Below are positions 45,724-58,600 of a stretch of 64,000 nt of DNA, in pieces. The notes beneath the pieces are model-generated. The model was not told the origin of the DNA, searched no databases, and saw only the letters and a program-made list of their open reading frames with translations. Both the position numbers and the translations under genes were made by a program. The stretch spans positions 26,669,503 through 26,733,502 of the forward strand of contig NC_134016.1 in the NCBI RefSeq assembly GCF_040712315.1. Reading direction: 5' to 3'. How positions within the stretch are numbered: the stretch's first letter is position 1; each line of letters starts with the position of its first letter. This DNA is from Castanea sativa. Its lineage: Eukaryota > Streptophyta > Magnoliopsida > Fagales > Fagaceae.

Positions 45724-46740
45724 GGGTCCATATATAGCAATCACCACTTTTAGCCTGTAGCAAATAAATTCTAAATACCTATGATGCTAAGACAGGTCCA
45801 TAGCTTCCAAAATTTTAGCATGATCCCTCCCACCTATATTGTGACAATGCATTACCATCTATATGGCTTTGAAGTTGGGACTTGGGAGGGATCATGCAAA
45901 AATTATATCGTTTACAACCCATTACCATATATATGTTTCATATACTTTACAATGCATTACCATATATATTGTTTCTTTTCTAAGCCTAGTTGACAATGCA
46001 TTACCATATATATGGCTTTGAAGTTGGTTTGAATCCTTGCATCACTATATATGGTTGTTTCTGACCTTTTTGCATCAACCTTTTCTTCATAGATCCCTCC
46101 TACTCAAAATAGATATTCGTTGCCATGAGTGTTTCTTGGAATCTTTGCCTACATGAAGGGGGTATTTAATTTTAAGAATTTGCAATCATGCATGTGAATG
46201 TGTAAGTTTACTTGATAGCTTTTTTTAATTTTTTAGTTTTTTTAGTTGTTTTTTTGGTTTGGGATTTTGCACTCTTATTTTGAGTGTGCTTCTTACTTGT
46301 TAGTATAATTTTATGTTATTTGTCTTCGTTTTTTAGTTTGATTTAGTTAATGTATTAATATTTTAAATTTGTGAATTAAAATTGTTTAATATTTAAATAC
46401 AAAATATATAAAAATTTACAATTTGTAGTCCAACCTAAATGCCACAAAATGTTATGAAACAATTTGTAGTTCAAGCTAAATACCAAAAAAATAAAAATGT
46501 TTTTCATATCATCTTCAAAAACACAACCAGACATTAGAAAAGAAATAATTTTTTGTTGTTGATATATACAATAGAATTTCAATTTATAATGTACACTCTA
46601 TAATAATTGTTTTTTATAATTAGGCTAAAACAACAGTTAATTTTTTATGTAAACAAAGTTTAAATCTCAAATTTTTTATTCAACCACAAAATACTTCACT
46701 AATTAAACTGGTTAAAAAAAAAAACTCAAGGAAACAATTT
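45724..46740. other. Intergenic with local repeats
   Basis: The phrase GACAATGCATTACCAT(A/C)TAT is repeated at 45843 and 45992, both followed by ATGGCTTTGAAGTTGG, with weaker copies between. GCATGATCCCTCCCAC (about 45820) is inverted at about 45885. No gene supported. Confidence 0.5.
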
Positions 46741-46927
46741 TTCTTGTGACCAAAAAGCATTCACCAAACACAACAGATCTAACCAGTATTCACAAAAATC
46801 TGCCACCAAACAAACGGGCCTCACAGTGCAAAACGTCGTTGCTCGGTCATTATCGGGCTTGTGGCACACGTTGCGCTGCGGGTCTTCTCTCTCTCTCTCT
46901 CTCTCATCTCAATCTCATCCGTCACTG

Positions 46928-46939
46928 CACGTGACGTGA
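46928..46939 (+). promoter_or_regulatory. G-box plus ACGT core upstream of the golgin gene
   Basis: CACGTGACGTGA has two overlapping ACGT cores of the kind bound by bZIP factors, 296 bp upstream of the start codon. CT runs (46889-46905, 47111-47135) lie between, in the likely 5' UTR. Function is inferred. Confidence 0.45.
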
Positions 46940-47234
46940 TCAAAACAATTTGCTACTTTGCGTGTCCCAAGTCAAGTCCATCCACGCCCACAGTTCCACA
47001 TTTTCGCCCTGTCACACACCCGCACGTCGCTCTAGCATTCCGCTTGTCACCGACCCTCTTCTTCTTCACCTTCTTCATTGTTTTTCTTCCTCTGACATTA
47101 ACAAAACGTCCTCTCTCTCTCTCTCTCTCTCTCTCTGCAAAAACAAAGAAATAAAAAAGACCGTTACACAATGGCGAAGTGCGTGACTTTCTCTCTCTAA
47201 AAAACCTGGAAATCCAGCTGAATCTGAAACGGCC

Positions 47235-47447
47235 ATGGCCACTTGGATCTCATCCAAACTCAAAGCCGCTGAAACTCTTCTCCAACAGGCATTTCTCTCT
47301 CTCTCTCTCTAATCTTATGTTTGTTTCCCGAGAAAATTAATTTTAAATTTATACTTCACCAAACTCAATTCGAGTTAATCTTAACATTTTCTCTGATCCT
47401 AAATTATGAATCAACATTTTTTCTATTGCTCTAACTCTTCTAAATTT

Positions 47448-47499
<52 letters not shown>

Positions 47500-48950
47500 G
47501 ATTTGTCTTTAATTCTTTCAAGATTTTTAAGTGTAATATCGGTGTGATGTGCGGTTCAGATCGATCAGCAAGCGGCGGACTCGCTTCGCAAGAACGAGAG
47601 GCCTTATGCCGATGAACTAAATGTCGAAACGCCGACAAAAAGTGAGGGCATTGTGCCTCTGAAAGATCAATTAAAGAAAAAACCACAAGAGAACAATGAC
47701 TATAATGGAAAATTGCGTAGCGATCCAAATTTTAGTACTAAGGAAAATGAGATTTCTAGTGCCCCAAAACCCTCACCTAAACCTAAGTCCTCTACACTCA
47801 CGGATAGTGATTGGACTGAACTCCTTGGCACGCCTAATCAGAACGCAAGCTCTGCGGTGAATCGCAGTAATGGAAGGAGTGTGATTCGCGGGTTGAGGAA
47901 GGATGGTAAGAGACGGGGGAGTTCGGGGCCAAATGTATTGGTATCGGAGGTGAAGAGGAATCAGAAGAGTAGTGGTAGTGGTAGTGGTAGTAGTGTTTCG
48001 AAGCCGGGGGAGGAAAGTAAGTCTAAAGGGAAAGCAGGCGGTGATGGGGAGGAGTCTAGCTCTTCGGATTCGTTGGGGAGGTCTTCGAGTGTTGATGTGC
48101 AGAGTGATGGTAAGTACTTGGAAGGGCGAGAAATTGATAGAAATGAAACGGGTGTGAAGCTTATAGGAGAATTAAAGAATGAGGGAAGTGAGGAGAATGG
48201 CAGGCATTTTGACTCTAAGGGTGTTTCTTCGGAGGATTCTTCACCATTGAATCAAACTGTGGAGACGAAGGCGGTCTTGGAGAAGGCTGATGTAGTATCT
48301 GATGTGAAGACTAGAATGGATAATGTTCAGAGTAGGTTGAGAAATACTATAAAGGAAAAGCAGAAATCCGTTGCTTCCTCCAGAAGTTCTGTCTCTGATG
48401 ATTTAAAGAGAGGTTCTTCTTCGACAATTGATTTGAGTTCTGATTCAGATTCAGATTCAGGTTCAGGTTCAACTTCTGACTCCGAAAGTGAAAACGAGAG
48501 GGTGGAAAAGAAGAGGAGGAGGGAAAAGATTCTGGCTGAAAAATTGGCAGCTAGAGCTGTGGAGGCTATCAAAGAGAGGGAGAATGTGGTTGCCAGGTTG
48601 GAGGGGGAGAAGCAGAGCTTGGAGAAAATACTAGAGGACCGAGCCAAACAACAAGCACAAGAGGTACAATTATCCAGTTTTTGTTATTATTCTCTTATTT
48701 TTGTTGGATTTTATACTGGTGATGAGGTTGATCAGATCATCTCTTGTTCGGGACAAGATGCCATGCTCTTTGTGCTTGGGCTTCTTTTTTTCAGTTTTTT
48801 CTTTTTTTTTTTGGTCTATTATATTATGTGTAATTATGGAAATGTGATGCACTTATATATATATTGTAATGAGGTCTTCTATGGCCTCAACAAAATGTTA
48901 CAACATCTTCACAAGTGAGATGTCAATCATAGGTCAAAATAAAATGAAGT

Positions 48951-49001
<51 letters not shown>

Positions 49002-51548
49002 CTGGGACCCACCACAACTCAAAACAAGGGTGTTGTAAAAATGTTGTAAGATTTTGTTTTGTCCCTAGACTTTCTCTTTTATAATTGTGGTTTTCTTGGA
49101 GTAGGGGAGAATCGTACATAGTTCGTTATTCTTTATATAGTTGTGTTATAGAACCATCATAAATCTTTTTGCCCTTTTTTAAAAATAAGATTCTATTGAA
49201 ACGAAAGGGTGGAGTCCTAGTGCATTGGAAGTATACAAGAGATGCACAAAAAGAAAGAAAAAAAAAATACTATTGTAAAATCTAGAATGAACATAAGTTA
49301 AAATCACCTCTCTACATGTATTTTACAATTGTTGTATCAATCACTCTTGGTAAGAGGCATCTTTATACGTTCAACTTATAAAAGCAAAAACCAAATGAAA
49401 CAGGAAGAAATTGTCCGATATGGCATGAAGGGACAATTAAAATGCTTTTATTAAGAGAGCTCCCTTTAGTCAAAGAATCAGATCCTGCATCACTATTCGT
49501 GGTGTTTAATAAAAATGCATAACAGACAACAAAGTTGCTAACTAATCTATTATCATCCTATTTGATTGCATTAGCTTGATCCTATTCCAAATGAATGAAA
49601 AGTTCCACTTTTGTCCAAGGTTCAATCCCCCCTCCCCCAACTATCAAATTATAATCCCTACCCCCCTTTTCTTATCCCAAAAATAAAAAATATAGCCTTT
49701 ATAGTTTTTCCAGAAACTATCAACACAGAAAATGTTGTGGATTGATTGAAGCACTGATCTTTGCTAGTATTCTCTATGTTGCTTCGTACTGGAGAGGCTT
49801 AGTGAGGTCTTGGGTTCAACCATGTTAGGGGAGGATTAGGTAAGGGAGAGGACTATTTCCGGTTCTGTAGCCTAGTATGGCAATTTGATAGTTCTTGTCA
49901 TTTCTCATTTTATTGATATTAATAATTGTTGATTCCAGTTTCTATTCACTTTGTCACTTGCCTGCAAGTGAAACTAAAAAAAAAACATATTAAAAAAGAA
50001 AAGACATGAGCTACTTAGGGTTCAAGGAACTTGAAACATGCAATTTTACTAACTCATGTTGTGAGTTTGGAACATTGGTAGTTTACATCTTCTGCTTGTT
50101 ATCTCCGTATTGATCAACTTCATTTGGAGAATATCCTAAAGTTGTCCGCTTTTGATCTTAAAGGTTTGACATATATGGATTGGTTGTGAGAGGTATTGGT
50201 GGTTAATGCCCCAAATCTATACTTATGTTAGTTTAGGGTTGGACAAGGAAGGTTGATATGTAGGACTGTCACTTGGAGAGATTGTGCGCAATTGAATCTG
50301 AGCTCTGGGCAAGGCTGGGCTAAGTTTACAGTTGTCAGGCTTTGGCTTGGGTTGAAAAATCTCAATCTGCCCTCATATTCAGGGTTTGGGTTGATGTCTA
50401 GGAAACCTTCCCAGCCCTCATCATTGCCGAGCGTCATGAAAATATACAGCCAGCAACATGCTCAAAAACACAAATACACAGACAGATACATATGTCTTTA
50501 TTTTATTAGTAAAAATTTAAATTTTTTCCAGATCTGCAAGAAAAATTGAGCCACTTGACTCAGTCATTACACATGATTTGGAGAGACAGAGTAAGTGCTC
50601 ATACACAGTGCCTAGGCTATAGGATAGCAGGGCTATATTGTGTCCAAGAAATGATGAAAGTGGAAAGGACACTGGACGAGTTATCATTTGTGTTGAATGA
50701 GAGTCATACCTTTCATTACATTCTTCTGCTTCTTAGTCTCATTTAGGTCATTATCCTTGTGTTTGGGACAATAAATATTTTGCCTTTAGAATTTCACTAC
50801 ACATCAGAATTCTATTGCAGATTTGGAGCTTCTGTAGAGATTGAATTTATGGAGGGTATTGCGACCTTTCTTGAAGCTAGTTTCAGTTGTGAAAGATAAT
50901 CTTAAACTTAAAGACTGGCAGAGTGCTCTTATTTATTAGATATGTGAGCTGCTTTCTTCACCATATTTCCCTACCTATTTTTAATGTTTGACCAAAAGAT
51001 AAAATTCTGTGTAATCTCTGTATCTGTGCATTTCCTCTTCCCCCCACCCTCCCTCCAAAGGGGAATGGTTTGGTTAGGGTTGCTCACAAGAGTTCAAAAT
51101 TAAGTTGAGTTATGGGTGAAGTTGTCAATTCGGTTCTGCTAACCATTTTAGTTTGTCCATCGGAATGGAATTTTTTAGTTCTAGTGTACCATATTGGAGT
51201 TAATGATATATATCTATCTAGCTATTTATCAAGTTTATGCTATATCAATTCACAAATAATAAAAATTCTTAACACTGTTTTATAAAATACTATAACATAA
51301 TAAAATGCCCCACTACCACCTGTGTGTACCACTAGTTCTTGGTGGCATACCCAATTGATGGTTAAGTTAGCTTAATATATCCTCTATATAATTCACCCCA
51401 AACTACAGGTATAATAAAATAAAATATGTAGGAGAAAAAAAAAGAATAAAAGAATATAAAAAAGATAAACAACATTACAACTAAAGAGAAGAAGAAAATA
51501 AGAAAGAGAGGGAGAAAGGGGGAAGAGAAAAAGAAAGATATAAAAGGG

Positions 51549-51584
<36 letters not shown>

Positions 51585-54500
51585 TAACTATATTGTCTGA
51601 AATCTAAATACTGAAATAGGCTAGAGCATGCTGAAATGAGAAACACACTGGAATTTAAGCCGATGGGAATAAAGGGTTCACTGCACCAGTTTTAAAACTG
51701 GTATGAAATATTTTGCCCGTTTTGGCTAGAATGGAATGGAATTGACAACTTTGGTCATGGGTGTACCATCTTAAATCTTGGGTTTGAGCTTGGGATGGCC
51801 ACCCACCTAACAATCCACCTGAGTTGAAGCCCTACGGTTACAAACCCTAGTCTTAAAGTCCAAGGAGTAACAGAAGCTCAGTTGTTTTCCAAAACAACTA
51901 CATATCCACACAAAAAAAAAAAAAAAAAAATTCCAAAACAACTAAGTGCCAAAACAATGGTAATCTAATCATCTTGACATCTCAAGAGCATAGTGCATTC
52001 CATGGTGCTAGTTACAACAGAAAACACTTTTTATCTGTTGATGCTTCTAGTTTCTTTGTCTGATACATGTGTATATGAAATTGGCCAACTATGCAAGATG
52101 TCCCCAAAATGTTTGCGGTGGTTGTATACTTAATTTTACATTCTGGCTTGCTTTAGGCTTCCGATCTACAGACAAGTATGATGGAAACACTTGATGCTGT
52201 TGATTTAGAGAAACAGAAGCATAATAATACTAGAAGGGAGGCCCTTGCACGATTGGCTAAACTTGAGGTAATTTAACCTGTTTTAGATATCTGCCGCATA
52301 TTCATGTTTAGACGGTTTTTGTCCTCTCTCTCTTCTTTTTGGGTTGTCTGCTACATATGGAAGTCAATGTTTTCTTCTTTATTAAAATTTAAGCAATGCA
52401 GTTAATGAGGTTATTTTGTTGTTACTAAAGGTCAAAACTTCTTGCAGACTGCTAATGCTGATCTTGCAAGATCCCTTGCTACTGTGCAGTGGAATCTTGA
52501 AGTACAGGTACTATAAGATCCTTTATACAAATGATTGTGTCAATCATGTGCTTGAATTCTTAAACAAGTTACTGATTGGAATGTTTTTCACTTGGTTTGA
52601 ATGTTTTGATTTTAATAATAGTGGATGAAATTATATTTTGGAAAGTGCCATGACTTTCAAGTTTATGCTTAGCCTATCTTTGGCTATCTTTTTAGTTTTG
52701 ATACTTGTTTTTTCATCAGCTCTAATTATTCCCATAACTGTGTTACATGAGTTTAGTGTGCTTTGTGCAAGCTCATATGTTATATATGCTAAATAGAAAC
52801 TTACTATAGTGCTTTGTGCAAGCTCATGTGTTACATGAGTTTAGTGTGCACAATCAGCCGTGGACCACACCTCAAGAATCAAAGGTCATTAGTTTGAATC
52901 TCTCATCTCGCCCACCCCCTTGGGCCAAAACCTTCTTGAAAAAAAAAAAAGAAGAAAGAAAAGAAAAAGAAAGATAGAAACTTAGTGTGGGTGCTTTTAG
53001 GCCCTTTATTAATTCTCTTAAGTTTGCTGTTGCTTTGAAATGCCTATAGTTGCCATACAACTCTGGTTATCTAAAGAAGTATGCAAATTGCTTGACCTTG
53101 ATACTGGTAAAAGTTGCAGGAGAGTCAGCAAATATATTGAAGTACAGTTTGGGTTGTTGGTATTGTAGCATTGATCTCTGGCTTAAATGCCACTTCCTTG
53201 TATAAGAATGCAGTGGAGGGTGAAGTATTGTTCCATTGACTTTCAGAGTAGCTTATACTTTTTTATTTTACTTTTGGACCAGGTTAATTGGGTAGCAGAC
53301 ATATGGGAACAAATTGAATTGAAAGAAGCGACCTGTGAAGGTATGTCTTCTAGATTACAGTGCAAATAATTGAATGAACTTTTTGATCCCCTTTGACTAT
53401 GCTTTTGTGTTTTCAACTACAACCTGTACAACTACTTGCCAAAGGAACTGAATAGGGTATTTAAAATATCTAATGAGTTTTTAAAGAAACAGATTCCCCT
53501 TCCCTCTTTCTTGGGCCAAACTTTCTCTAAAAAAAAAAAAGGCAAAAATCTCAATGCGAGAACATAATCTTATGTGTACAATAGTTTATTTGGTTGGTTA
53601 TGGATAGGAGAAATTGTCATTTTAGAGTTTGCTATGCACATGAAATGCTTTAGAGTTTAGAGAGTTTGCTATGGCCTATAGAACGCTTTAAGCTCTATTT
53701 GGAATCCGTTTATTTTACTGAAACTGAAAACTTTTTGCTAAAAGTATTGTAGATAAAAGTAAAAGTTAGCTGAAATAGTAAAGTGAGGCCCATGAATAGT
53801 ACTAAACAGTACAGTGGGGCCCATGAATAGTAGCAAAAATAAGCTGGCTTTTTAATTTTTTATCAAACACACGCTTAGAGTTTATTGGAACTTCTGAACA
53901 TAATCTCATCCTTAGTGTAATATGTTTTTATAATTTTCTGGGCTGAGACTAATATAACACTCTTAAGGTTTGTTTTGATAGGTTATTTGCTGACTAATGT
54001 TTAGGTAAAATTAAGAAATTTAGGGTTTTAAAGGTTGTAAGAGAGGGTTAGGGTTTTGAGATGCTAAGAGTCAATAAAATAGTAGTTCAAGAGCTTCTCT
54101 GGGGATAAGCAGTAACCCTTGAATACTTCAGACGTTTAATACTTAATTCTATTGTAATTTTTTGTATTTTTGTATTTTTTTTTTGGCTATCTTGTGTCCA
54201 TAATGCATGGAGTAGTCATCTTTTAATAAAATTATTCTTACCTTTCAAGAAAAATATACTTTGTGCCCATTTACAGTATATTATTATATCAATGTATAAC
54301 ATTGTCAATATGAGCTTGGTCCTTCAAACTCCTTTTTCTCCTTGTAGAGATCAAGAGAAGGATTTCAAATTCTCATCAGACTGGAACATCTCTAAAACAA
54401 GTGAGTTATATTCTGTCTGTGATGATTATTTTGGGGGGAGAGCCTTTTAAAGCTATGTATTTTTTCAATCTTTCATAATAACTCTTTGCAGGAACATGAA

Positions 54501-55626
54501 TTTCTTGGCATTTTGTATAATCTTTACATTAATCTGATAATGTTGTAGTTAGCTGCTTCAAAAGGAATGGAATTTGAACGAGAGATACTAGAGGCAGAAT
54601 ATTCTTTCATAGCTGATAAAGTTATACAATTGCAAGATAAGGTTAGCTTTTCAAGCCATTGATATATTCATAACTGATTTCAATTTCTGATAATAATAAA
54701 AAAATGATTTCAATTTCTAGCTTTAAACACCCCTGGCTCTGTGATGTTTACACCATTGAAAAAGTAAGCTTTTGTAGATGATTGCAGATCATGTCCTGAG
54801 TACTTAATATCTATAAACACAAATGTTTTTGTGTGTGTGTGTGTGTATACATGCATGCGTGTGTGCAAATGCTCACATACAACCATTTTGTTTGACAGTG
54901 GAAGCTGAAGATTGTTGAAAATATGCTCCTAAGCTAAATGGTTTTAAACTTTTAATGTGTGTGGCCATTACAATTTATGATGACGACTACTTCTTAGAAG
55001 GCCTCCCTTGTGCAGTACATGGAAGTAAAAGGCAAGCCGGGTGTTCACCTAGGTGCAAGGCACCCTTACTAAGGTGTTCAACTTTAGATCCTTGGTGAGC
55101 ACCTTAGACCATGAAAAAGGCGCATAGGCTAGAGCCTCATGTTTTAACATTCAAAGGGCTTGGAACATTCTGCAATGGATGTGAAGCTCATGTTTTTATG
55201 TACTTTGTTTGGTTGGATGATTACTTTGGGTGGTTATTCAGGAACTAGCTTCTTGGATTTTCTTTATGGTTGGACGGAACAAAATCGTTGTTCCTTTGAG
55301 GACACTAAAAAGATGTCGGTTAAGTTAAAAGATCTATGCCAATTTAGTCTTTTTGATTGGTCTCGGTGCTGGAGTTTTACAGATTGTTCCTCTCTTTCAG
55401 AGTTTATGTCTTCTCTTAGAGTAGCTTCATGATTTCTTTTTCTTTTTTTCCTTGTTGTTTGTTATTTCTTTCATGTGTTAATCATCATGAACACCTTGTA
55501 TTTTCCTTTCCTTTTTTCACCAATAATATTACTCTTATTACCTATCCAAAAAAAAAAAACCTATAGTATATTTCCCATATATTGATGGTGACTTTTTCTT
55601 TTAATTAATAAAATTCACTTATTTAT

Positions 55627-55661
<35 letters not shown>

Positions 55662-58600
55662 AATATTCTTAATCCTTATTTTAATATATTAGATACATAT
55701 GATTTAATGGACCTAATTTTACAATTAATAGACCTAATTTCTTCACACAACACATATCAAACACGCTTGATTATAATATTTCAATATATGAGATACATAT
55801 GATTTAAGTCCTATATGTATAATAATTATATTTAGATTCTAGAATTAGACACCTCACTTTGATTGGGCTAGCACCTTTTTGTTGCCTCACGTTTCAGGCA
55901 ATATTAAGTCACCTTTTGCCGTTGACTACCTTTGTGCAGCAGAAGTTGTGTATGCCCAATATTAAGAGTAATCGCACCAGTAGATGTAAAATAGAAAAAG
56001 TGTACAATTTTACACATTTTTGCTCAAAATTTACCCACATCAGTCCATCTATAATACCATGCATATACAATATTGCTACAGTAACCACTTATATATACAT
56101 AGTTACTATAGCTTTCTATTTGATTTTTTTTTCTTTCCCCTCTCTCATCCAATTCTCTCTCTTCCCCTACCATCTTCCTCCTTTTTACCTTCTCTTGAAT
56201 CCAGCAACATGCCATGAAAATCTATACAAATCATCAAACTCATTCTGAATCTAGATCCCAAATTCATTAAACCCATATACAAATCCATATAAATAATCAA
56301 CAAGAAGGGGGGAGGGATTAGGGATAACATATAAGGTTAGATTTCCAGACAATAGAAAATGTACATTTAGCCAAAAAAAAAATAATAATAAGTATTTAAT
56401 ATATAGTTATATACAATCTGGTTGGGTTACTCAGTTGGAAACCCTAAACCTGACACCTGGCCTGCAAGTGACAGATAAAACCTGCTACCAATTTATTCAC
56501 CATTCGAAACCATCCATGACCCTTCAGGGTCAGATGGGATCAGTAGGATGGGTTGGGATATAACTGGTCAGTGGCCATCCCTAATGTCATGAAACTGATG
56601 TTGATAGATGCAAGGGTACACATGATATCCAGGGGAGGAAAGCTACGAGACTTAGTCCATGCCTTGTGTTATGAATACTAAGACAAGCATCGCCTTATGA
56701 ATACTAAGACAAGCATCGCCAAATTGGGTTAATATTGTTTCCCCATTTATAGGAGATTTTCAAGCTCCTGTAGGCATAACATTCTTTTTGGTTACCCTTG
56801 TAATTGGTTCATTTAGCTATGTATTTAGGGATTTGATGGTTGTGGCACCTTTTCTATTATATCTTGTTTAATCCATGAAAGCATGATATTATTGAGATCA
56901 CATAAAAAGTTATTCTATTTTAATTTAATTATATGATTTTTCTACACATACAAATACATAAGTAGATGCAACCTTATGGAGTAACCCTTTGGTGACATAA
57001 GAAGAGGTTCTGTGGCTCCAAGGCATGAGCATAAACTACTTAGCCTGCCAGGGGTGAATAGCACACAGATATTATTGGTTCCGAAAATGTGACAAATAGG
57101 GACTTTTTTATTTATTTATTATTGTTTAACAATAAAGAATTTAAATGCAAAAGTTGACAAACTGTGTACATTGCTTCTTTGGGATAAAGTAGGTTTAGGT
57201 TTGAGCATTTTTTCACGGCAATATCCTCGAGATGTCCACAGCTTCATTTCTTTTGTAAATGCTGTTAGCATGATTCATTTCTTGTGCAAATGAAAGCCAG
57301 ATGTTTAATCGTGTATCTCCTCTTCCTTTGGTTTCGTTTGAACGTGCAAGTTTTAATGGTGAGTCCAGGGGTAAAAAAGGATAGAGTTGCTGTGCTCCAA
57401 ATATGGTGAGCTTGGCTTGATGCAAACACCTCCTAGTGCTCTACAATATCCAGTTTGTTTTCTAGTGTGTGTGTGAGAGAGAGACAGAGACAGAGAGAGA
57501 AAATCTATGTAGTCTATTGTAATGGATGTCAGAATGGCCATTTAGTCTCCATACACTGTTGCTAATTGGGCTGGATGGAAGGTAGAGAGTTTTGGAGTTT
57601 TGGGGTGTTACTTAAGTTTTGGGTTTAACCAACAGAGAGCATATCCAATTTACATGAAGAATTTTTATGCTCTTATCTTTGGGGTCTTCTGATGGTTTAC
57701 CAAAGTTATATTCCAAGTTCCATATCTTTTGTCATATCATGTTAACCTGATTTATTTGACTGATACCATATATATACATATATATAAGCTTGGGCAATCA
57801 ATATATTTTACTTACAGTATCGTCTATATTTCAGGCAAAGAAGCTGGAAGCAAACATTGAAATTACAAAGAAAGAGATGGAGGAGCCAACTGAAGTTGAA
57901 ACTGAGCTCAAGCAAAGGCTTGGTCAGATGACTGATCATTTAATTCAGAAACAAGCCCAGGTTTGTCTTCAAACATCCTGGATAAATTCAGTCAGTGATT
58001 TCTTGTACTTATTTTTGTTTGATGAATGGGGGCCATATGATACATCTGGTTTTTAGCTTAATGCCTTATATAGAAAAGACAAAAGCATACCATAAGAGTT
58101 TGTAAAGTGTCCTCATATATAAATGAATCATTCAGACTTTTGTTGATGAAGAACCAAATTCAGCCGAGACACCTTTTGAGCTTTGAGAGGGATGGGAGCC
58201 ATACAATTTAATTAGCTATATTCTTATAAAAAATAAAAAAAAAAGAAGTTAATTAGCTATATTGTTTTGCAATGGGTCTCGTCAGGTGCAAAAAAAATAC
58301 TGAATTTACTATCTCTCCCAAAGGTTAACTTGCCAAAAAAAAATTGGAAGACCAAAAAGTCATGTATATAGGATCTTGCTTCCAGGTCTGCCATTACTAG
58401 AGCCTCTCCTATTATTTAAGGCTCCTGGTTTGATTTATTGCTCATTTGTTTCACGTTCAAATGTTTGTTGCCAGTATGTAACATTTTGCGATCATGAACA
58501 TTTTGCATAGTGTGTGCTATTGGTTATCCTTCTCTGTAATACAACTATCAGCTACTTCAAAAATTTACTATGATCTAGTTCTGGTGTTTGTGAAAGATTC

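Larger units (their letters stand above)
48664..52156 (+). other. Intron 2 of the golgin gene
   Basis: 3.5 kb, donor GAG|GTACAA and acceptor CTTTAG|GCT. The exon 2 frame runs on to 48918, but the next exon (52157) continues the protein, so that extension is intron. It holds a TA microsatellite (48954-49000) and a GA microsatellite (51547-51580); nothing else is identified. Confidence 0.8.
54642..57834 (+). other. Intron 7 of the golgin gene
   Basis: 3.2 kb, donor AAG|GTTAGC, acceptor TTTCAG|GCA. It contains an A-tailed fragment (55150-55560), a TA microsatellite (55628-55658), a partial TIR element (55955-56110) and a perfect 26-bp tandem duplication (56669-56720). Confidence 0.8.

Noticed and set aside
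47423..47728. Minus-strand ORF over golgin exon 2 start
   Set aside because: Antisense shadow of the coding exon, extended through an AT microsatellite into Ile-Tyr repeats.
48664..48918. Extension of the golgin exon 2 frame to a stop at 48918
   Set aside because: The GT donor at 48664 and exon 3 at 52157 continue the conserved protein; the extension is hydrophobic intron sequence.
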